From the IMG/VR virus record IMGVR_UViG_3300027848_000043, positions 1 through 43,744 of that record: DNA of 43,744 nt; one strand, given 5' to 3'. Below the pieces are notes generated by a model. The model ran no database searches. It was not told the origin of the DNA and worked only from the letters and a program-made list of their open reading frames with translations. The position numbers and the translations under genes were made by a program. This stretch comes from a virus. Shown one piece after another: positions 38,301 to 43,744 of this stretch; the stretch's first letter is position 1, and every line of letters begins with the position of its first letter.

Positions 38301-41300
38301 CAATGGACGACGCGGACGGCAATGGAAGGGTGTTGACAAAAGCAGAATACGAATACGCGATATCAAAGAGCGATCAAACACCAGCACAAGGAACAGCAGA
38401 TGTCATCGAATCGCCGGATCTGCGTTTAGAGAAGCGAAGAGAAGCGGACGCGGAGAAACGCAAACAGTCCATCAAGGACGGCGGATTCAATGTTGGCGAC
38501 CGCTTGACGCAGGCCGTGACTGGTCGGACAGGCGTGTTGGATGGGATCAGCGAGAATTCGGGAACCATCAGCGTGCGGTTCGACGCCGATGGAAGCGTGC
38601 TTTCCGGGACAGACGTCTCCGGATTCGAGCGGACGCCGGAACCCAAAACAAAGCCTGCACAAACATGGACGCCAAAGCCAGAGGGCGTGGTTCGTGTAGT
38701 TCACGTCTCGTCTAAGGAAATGACCAAAGGCATCCGCGACAACGGGTTGAATTACGCCAAACAGGGGATGCTGCAGAGTACGGCGCGAGTGGTGGACGAT
38801 GAGTCCGGAATGGAAACGGACGATCCGAGATACAGGGCCGGTGTCGCAAACGTCTTTGACATACCTGCCAGCGAATATCGCCAGCATGATGACGTCACCA
38901 AATCGCCAGGCGTTCTTCCGGCGAAGTACCTTGTTTCTCAGATCCCGATCAAGGACGGCAAGCCGGTTCCACCGAAGGCAGGAAAATCGAAGCCTGAGCC
39001 TAAAACAGAGCCGTTTCCGGTTGTTGAACAAAAGGCCAAGGCAGAAAAGCCATCGGCTATTGAGCACGACAGGCTTTACGGCGAACTGCAGCCACTCTAC
39101 CGCGATCCAAAACACAAGGCTGGCGACAGAGATCACATGGCGAGGATTAAAGATCTGGAAGAACAGGTCGAATTCCACAAGCCAGCGGCAGTGGCAAGGG
39201 CACAATCTGAGATTGATCAGGAGAACAAGGCTAAGGCGAGCGAGCCTGAACCATCTCAAGAGGATCTTATGGAGCAAATGCTTCGCGAGGAACTGCTTGG
39301 CCAAAAGCCAGCGCAGGAGCCAAAGGCGACAGCCCTAAACCTAGACGACAAGGTTCAGATTATTTCCAGTGGCGAAACCGGGACTGTTCAGGGCATACAG
39401 ATCAGCCGTGGAATTCTTGTCAACAGTAAGTGGTTTCCAGCAGAAGACGTGAGGCCATCGAACCACAAAGACGCCATTGATCTTTTGGTAGAACAGTTGA
39501 CTCCAAAAAATAAGGGTAAAGCAAAGACGCGGAAACCAAAGACTCCAAAGCCATCCGGGGCAATCGACATGATTGAATCGCCGGGGGCAAGATCTCAGAG
39601 GAAAAAGGACGAAGCAAAGTCGCGATCAGAGCAGACTAAGAAAGAGCTGGACGATGCCGCTGACGACTTTGGAAAGGCGTTTGGCTTTACAGCACCAATG
39701 GGTCTTACTCGCGAACAGATGCGAGCCTCCGCGCGACTGGTAAAGGCTGCGCTGGATCATGGCGTGGCGAAGTTCGACGAGTTTGTTGCGTTTGTGGCGA
39801 ATAAGTTTGGAAACGAGATCACGCTGAATGCTGCAGAAGGAATCGAGCTGGCATGGCGGACGTTAAAGCGGTTGCCGGAGTATTCCGGAATCGATGACGC
39901 AGGAAGCGTGGCTGACGTACTCACTTCAAGAAAGGTATCTACCGATGGAACAAGCGACCAAGGTGAAGCCTCATCAGACGAGGGCATGGGCGGAGAGTCT
40001 GGAGAATCTGGAACAACACTGGCCCCGGAAGCTGGAAGCACTTCTAAAGACGGGGAAGCTGAAGCAGGAACTAGACCAAACAGCGATTCGCTACCTGGAG
40101 GAACTGACAGCACTTCGGAAACAGAATCCGAAGGAACCGGAACTAGCACTGAGGGAACTGGCACAGAGCAGAGTTCTGGAGCAAAACCAAAGCCCGGACG
40201 AAAACCCTCTAACCGAGGAAGCCGAAAGCCAGCTAAGACAGTTTCGGGAACAATGGCAGGTCCGCGAAACCTGAAGATCCAGCCCGGCGATACGATTGCG
40301 CCAAATGGGCTCATTACGAAACTGAAGGCCAACATCGCAGCCATCACACTCCTGAAGGAAATTCAGAAAGACAATCGGCAAGCCACAGCGGCGGAGCAAC
40401 AAGTTCTGATGCGGTACACAGGCTGGGGATCACTTCAGCATGTGTTCGACGAGAACAAGGGCAAGGAATTCATTGAGCGTCCAGGACTTCTGGATCAATA
40501 TGACGAGTGGTACAAAAAAGCCCGGATGTACCAAAAGAAGGGCGAATACTCGACAATCATTGAAATTCGGAACCGTGTTGAGGCATGGGAAAAACAATGG
40601 GGCGAATCGTATCGGTTCTTGAAAGAGACTTTAACGCCGAACGAGTGGAAGAAAGCAAAGGCCAGTGTTCTCAATGCACACTTCACCAGCCGCGACGTCA
40701 TCACCAACGGAATCTGGGGCGCTCTTGAACAAATGGGCGTCACTGGCGGTAGGTTCATGGAGCCGTCTGCCGGTATCGGTAGTCTGATCGGGTTGATGCC
40801 AGAGAGTATTTCCAACAACTCTGAAGTAATTGCGATCGAACTCGATTCGTTGACTGGTGAGATGGTCAAACAGTTGTATCCAGATGCTGATGTTCATGTG
40901 AAGGGGTTCGAGGAAGTTCCAATCCCAGCGGGAACCATCGACATTGCTGCGACGAACGTGCCTTTCCACCAGATCGGGCCGGCAGACGCAAAGACTCGCT
41001 ACGGCCGCGAGATGAACCTCCACAACTATTTCATTGCGAGAATGCTGGACTCACTACGTCCAGGTGGACTGGCGGCAGTAATCTCAACTCACTTCACGAT
41101 GGATGCGAATCCTGAAGACCGGGCGCTGTTGGCGAGCAAGGCGGATTTGGTTGGGGCGATTCGACTTCCAAACACTGCGTTCAAGGCAAACGCTGGCACT
41201 GAAGTGACGACAGACATCATGTTCTTCCGCAAGCCTGACGGTTCCTCGTTCAAGGGTGCGTCATGGCAGAATCTTTCGTCCGTCGGGACGTACACGTACA

Positions 41301-43744
41301 AAGCCAAGAAAACGAAGAATGGACCGTTTGTTGATAAAGAGGGAAACATCACGGTCAATGAGTATTTCGCCGCGCATCCTGAAATGGTGATAGGCACACA
41401 CTCCATGGAGGGCAAGCAGTATTCTGATACGGAATACACGGTGATGCCAGTTGAGGGCGCAAGCCTCGCCGATCAACTTCAGAAGGCTGTCAAGAATCTT
41501 CCTGCCGGCATAGCAACAGTAGACAACGCTCCGCTGATGCCATCACTCGACACAGGGACAAGTGGTGTTGAGGGCAGGATCGAGTTTCGCGGCGGAAAAC
41601 TTCAGGAGTTATCCAAAGGCGAGTGGGTATCCCCGTCATGGCTGAAAGACGCCGTGCTGCTGACGAAGGATGGAAAGCCGCGAAAGCTGAAAGATGACAC
41701 CAAGGCGGATAAAATCGCGAACGCCATGAGGCAGGGGATTTCCTATACGAAGGTTCGAAATGCCTATGAGATTCATCTGGCAAACATGCGTAACGATAAC
41801 GCAACGCAGGATGAGTACAAACAGTCACAGAAGGCGCTCAATGTCGCCTACGATGCCTACAGGCTGGCGCACGGTGCCCTGAATCACAAAGACAGCCACT
41901 GGCTTCATCGCGATCCGGGTTTCTTCTTCACGTCTGGCATTGAAAACGATGTTGAAATCATTGAGAACGGTGTTCTGTCGAAGGGGTATGTCAAGGCTGA
42001 CGTGTTCAGAGAGAGAACAGTCAACCCGGACGCAGCTCCAACGACGGCCGACACAACTGAAGACGCTATCAAAATGAGTTTGGCCTGGCGAGGTGCAATT
42101 AATCTTCCGTGGATGTCCAAACTGACTGGAACATCTGAAGAGGATCTTGAAGCCGAGTTACTGGACTCCGGTACTGTCTTACTTGATCCCGAAACGAGTC
42201 TCCTGGAACCAGCAGACACTTATCTTTCTGGAAACGTGCAGGCGAAACTAAGAACGGCAGAACGGTCGGTAGCCGAGGGGGACAGCAGGTTTGAACGGAA
42301 TGTCGAACTCTTGAAGATGGTTCAGCCACCGAAGATGACGATCGACTCAATCACACCGAGTCTTGGTCAGGCATGGGTTCCCATTGAAGTAGTGAATCGT
42401 TGGTTAACGGATGTTCTGAAACTGGACGGTTCAACAGCCAGATATAACGCCAAAGTGGATATCTGGAGCGTTCGCACAGAGGGTATTCCACGGGATGTTC
42501 AGAACGAATGGGGCACGCTTGGGATGCACTTATCCGACTTGCTTCCAAAGACGCTGAACGGCTCGACGATCCGTGTTACGAAGGCGGACCCAAACGACCA
42601 TAAGAAAAGAGTTCCTGATGAGGCTCAAACGCAGGCAGCGCAGATCAAAGCTGAAAAAATGCGTGATTCATTTCAAGCGTGGTCTAAGTCTAACGAAGAG
42701 ACCATACCCCTGATCGAACAGGCGTTCAACGAGCAAAAGAACTTCTACGTCAAACCACAATACAACGGAGAACACCTGACGTTTCCGGGGATGTCTGATT
42801 TGTGGCTCAAGCGAATGCGGCCTTACCAGAAGAACACGATCTGGCGGGCAATCCGTGAAGGACGTGGCATGATCGCGCACGGCGTAGGCGCTGGAAAGAC
42901 GGCTGAGTTGATCGCGATCGCCATGGAGATGAAGCGACTGGGAACAACAACGAAGCCTTTGATTGTCGTGCAGAACTCAACGCTCGGTCAATTCGCGAGG
43001 ACGTTCACGGAAGTGTACCCGGCTGCCAAAGTGCTGGTTGCAGGCAAAAACGATCTGAATCCAGAAAACCGCGCAAAGTTCATGGCTCGCATCGCGACTG
43101 GAAACTGGGACGCGATCGTGATGGCGAAATCAACGTTCAACATGAAACTACCGAATGACCCAGCGCTTGAGCAGGAGATGGTTGAAGGTTTGATCGCAGA
43201 ACTCGAAGCCGTAATGCTTGAAGCTCAACTGGAAGACGGGGCTGGATCACCATCAGTCAAGGCTATTCAGCAGCAGATCAAATCCCTCGTAAAGCGATTG
43301 GATAAAATCATAAAAAGCGTCAATGCGAGAACGGACAGTGACGTGTACTTCGAGCAGATGGGAGTCGATTCCTTGTTTCTGGATGAGGCACACGACTATA
43401 AGAAACCGCCATTCGTCACGAAGCTCGATCGATCCATCAAAGGTCTGTCAACCGACGTCTCTGGACGGGCATTGTCGGCGCTGATCAAAATGCGATTTAT
43501 TCAGAACGGCAATAAGGGCCGCAATACATTCATGGCGACGGGAACACCGATCACAAACACGCTCGGTGAATCGTGGCTTCTGATGAACATGGTTGCTCCT
43601 GACGTCGTTAAAGAATTTGGAGTAACGACGTTCGATCAGTTCGTAGCGACATTCGCAAAAGTCATGAGTTCGCTTGAACAAAACTCTGCCGGAAAACTGC
43701 AGCGAAAAACACGATTGGCAAAGTTTAAGAACGGCCACCAGCTT
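35399..43744 (+). CDS. giant polyvalent protein: virion N-terminus, N6-adenine methylase and DEAH helicase (partial)
   Basis: The frame stays open for 2782 codons and leaves the window. Residues 1-230 are charged and helical; about 255-290 form a hydrophobic patch (LPGIAASMIGTPAVGMAVMA) like that of ejected virion proteins. About 1100-1185 hold a folded domain I cannot name. After a low-complexity linker (about 1515-1610) comes a methylase fold: TGWGSL (1674), the S-adenosylmethionine loop EPSAGIG (1788) and catalytic-type NVPF (1853). Then come a helicase with Walker A GVGAGKTAE (2495), DEAH (2662) and ATGTPITNT (2713). This layout is that of DarB-like phage proteins, which are packaged and injected to protect entering DNA from restriction. 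ATG follows the previous stop by one base. The C-terminus is not in view. Confidence 0.85.
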   Translation, partial: MADGYQRYGPITTAEEIQRQKAIKDAEESARQNAARKEQQQKYQDEIDKRKNALINEAKQQDASKGEDPGSVEGRQNRKELLRKGPQFEKQKPAPSTVKVDGIEKPIDEAIADIPARMEFENAVASSPLRQRALARTRTEELISEGVDSTKAAEQARTEQEQRQASFDKGRENIRKEPSNLGKETRAFMERSTLGFVAPFSRMASPLVKKLGYGDVATQAADQAEAQAAGAESEMAQHRDEKYAHPEISKAFAGVAENVAQMLPGIAASMIGTPAVGMAVMAGQFGSQEYSRAEYEGKEAGLAGDELTRYAAIQGGIEASIMPIMSKIPGLGGIESRVMRQAIANKIASSPASMKALASGAKSLAKDTSAELVEEVLTEVLHGYATEKMLNQDVDYKAVLKDTVLQTMLMMGTMEGARQVGRLASSGNQRLPVLPEDQQKSDDGEIQQIPIDEMLRRRDEQQGATDSPDTSTTPVRPAVDAFIKKPSKQNYDAAIADGMPPVDNPNRANRQKLADNLNNPDPLGMRKPELDPAPAPQEDMSGNVPDDVEDRIFNRLKAQNEKLTEAPEGDEVAQEPEVATQDPEVGVLKTDAAAPMVDSAMGQVASPDAIAPQEDATSPEATADTPRRGVVGDMLSSDEVVQTSSGRPTTPFPKVSTGTEGKTGMTLRMTFRRAETWLQSNALKEAESRGDDFNATIFRGEKPGKMSKATKDSMEEYLFGEQPAVVPSILKPLVKPEIPAVDDESTSAAVGDWAESKSTDGNVVFSSPDAIAPADQATPPLTSELPTEVGQVYIANMRSGQKFAVRSSDQPRGGGDMLFDTEQQAREESPKIKQQYEDEIARKAGFDKADADKAEADAAKPKLTLQEASKAARFKKTLDQKVNYTGSVGGKSEVITRRDLVDRQLTEGRKPVVSEDDDTAAVNKATRQLGSLRKQKWGISANENHPDAIKAKEYREIIANPPKIKSYSMDDADGNGRVLTKAEYEYAISKSDQTPAQGTADVIESPDLRLEKRREADAEKRKQSIKDGGFNVGDRLTQAVTGRTGVLDGISENSGTISVRFDADGSVLSGTDVSGFERTPEPKTKPAQTWTPKPEGVVRVVHVSSKEMTKGIRDNGLNYAKQGMLQSTARVVDDESGMETDDPRYRAGVANVFDIPASEYRQHDDVTKSPGVLPAKYLVSQIPIKDGKPVPPKAGKSKPEPKTEPFPVVEQKAKAEKPSAIEHDRLYGELQPLYRDPKHKAGDRDHMARIKDLEEQVEFHKPAAVARAQSEIDQENKAKASEPEPSQEDLMEQMLREELLGQKPAQEPKATALNLDDKVQIISSGETGTVQGIQISRGILVNSKWFPAEDVRPSNHKDAIDLLVEQLTPKNKGKAKTRKPKTPKPSGAIDMIESPGARSQRKKDEAKSRSEQTKKELDDAADDFGKAFGFTAPMGLTREQMRASARLVKAALDHGVAKFDEFVAFVANKFGNEITLNAAEGIELAWRTLKRLPEYSGIDDAGSVADVLTSRKVSTDGTSDQGEASSDEGMGGESGESGTTLAPEAGSTSKDGEAEAGTRPNSDSLPGGTDSTSETESEGTGTSTEGTGTEQSSGAKPKPGRKPSNRGSRKPAKTVSGTMAGPRNLKIQPGDTIAPNGLITKLKANIAAITLLKEIQKDNRQATAAEQQVLMRYTGWGSLQHVFDENKGKEFIERPGLLDQYDEWYKKARMYQKKGEYSTIIEIRNRVEAWEKQWGESYRFLKETLTPNEWKKAKASVLNAHFTSRDVITNGIWGALEQMGVTGGRFMEPSAGIGSLIGLMPESISNNSEVIAIELDSLTGEMVKQLYPDADVHVKGFEEVPIPAGTIDIAATNVPFHQIGPADAKTRYGREMNLHNYFIARMLDSLRPGGLAAVISTHFTMDANPEDRALLASKADLVGAIRLPNTAFKANAGTEVTTDIMFFRKPDGSSFKGASWQNLSSVGTYTYKAKKTKNGPFVDKEGNITVNEYFAAHPEMVIGTHSMEGKQYSDTEYTVMPVEGASLADQLQKAVKNLPAGIATVDNAPLMPSLDTGTSGVEGRIEFRGGKLQELSKGEWVSPSWLKDAVLLTKDGKPRKLKDDTKADKIANAMRQGISYTKVRNAYEIHLANMRNDNATQDEYKQSQKALNVAYDAYRLAHGALNHKDSHWLHRDPGFFFTSGIENDVEIIENGVLSKGYVKADVFRERTVNPDAAPTTADTTEDAIKMSLAWRGAINLPWMSKLTGTSEEDLEAELLDSGTVLLDPETSLLEPADTYLSGNVQAKLRTAERSVAEGDSRFERNVELLKMVQPPKMTIDSITPSLGQAWVPIEVVNRWLTDVLKLDGSTARYNAKVDIWSVRTEGIPRDVQNEWGTLGMHLSDLLPKTLNGSTIRVTKADPNDHKKRVPDEAQTQAAQIKAEKMRDSFQAWSKSNEETIPLIEQAFNEQKNFYVKPQYNGEHLTFPGMSDLWLKRMRPYQKNTIWRAIREGRGMIAHGVGAGKTAELIAIAMEMKRLGTTTKPLIVVQNSTLGQFARTFTEVYPAAKVLVAGKNDLNPENRAKFMARIATGNWDAIVMAKSTFNMKLPNDPALEQEMVEGLIAELEAVMLEAQLEDGAGSPSVKAIQQQIKSLVKRLDKIIKSVNARTDSDVYFEQMGVDSLFLDEAHDYKKPPFVTKLDRSIKGLSTDVSGRALSALIKMRFIQNGNKGRNTFMATGTPITNTLGESWLLMNMVAPDVVKEFGVTTFDQFVATFAKVMSSLEQNSAGKLQRKTRLAKFKNGHQL

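Noticed and set aside
38426-39304. 292-codon - strand frame opposite the giant protein
   Set aside because: Composition is that of an antisense shadow and the + frame is open and protein-like throughout.

Overview
The window is most of a double-stranded DNA bacteriophage (or prophage) genome of the short-tailed, podovirus-like type. The evidence is a late block on the + strand containing large terminase, portal, a scaffold-like protein, a major capsid candidate, an adaptor resembling tail-tube protein A, fibre proteins, a nozzle resembling tail-tube protein B, internal-virion-like proteins and a giant methylase-helicase. The genome looks temperate: it carries a small serine recombinase, an excisionase-like helix-turn-helix protein and a divergent promoter region with direct-repeat operators. 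Protein style (the Prim-Pol/DUF3987-like replication protein, the excisionase-like protein, fibre ends of the NLGLL type and a csrA) suggests a planctomycete host; this is inference. No DNA or RNA polymerase and no lysis gene was recognised.

Positions 72-7095 hold an early block on the - strand: csrA, a tRNA-Phe, a tiny membrane protein and about fifteen small, mostly unrecognised proteins, with one RadC/JAMM-like protein. The gaps between these genes carry two families of repeated hairpins. Their stems change by compensating substitutions while loop sequence is kept, which points to conserved RNA elements. Two noncoding stretches follow: 6147-6568, with several hairpins and a direct repeat, and 7096-7579, with seven iteron-like copies of CGGCAATCG, AT-rich inverted repeats and a terminator, a candidate replication origin. 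Next on the - strand come a primase-helicase (7580-10000) and an AT-rich gene (10201-11064). Both are driven by the same duplicated promoter sequence and have hairpin leaders.

Positions 11207-12352 hold a hypothetical gene and the serine recombinase (-). They face a ribbon-helix-helix gene (+) that starts an overlapping operon to 13943. Three - strand genes (13785-14550) are linked by ATGA overlaps; the last looks truncated where it meets the + operon. Terminators and direct repeats fill 14624-14836.

The late operon begins at 14863 with a protein whose C-terminal half resembles the Acb2/Tad1 family of nucleotide-signal sponges (anti-CBASS/anti-Thoeris). Terminase and portal follow, then a strong sigma70 promoter and a roughly 155-nt structured RNA ending in an intrinsic terminator directly before the scaffold-like gene. 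Capsid, adaptor, fibre and nozzle genes come next, with intrinsic terminators breaking up the operon. The window ends inside a giant ORF (35399 onward, at least 2782 codons) that joins a virion-type N-terminus to an N6-adenine methylase fold and a DEAH/Snf2-like helicase, an architecture known from DarB-like polyvalent antirestriction proteins injected with phage DNA.
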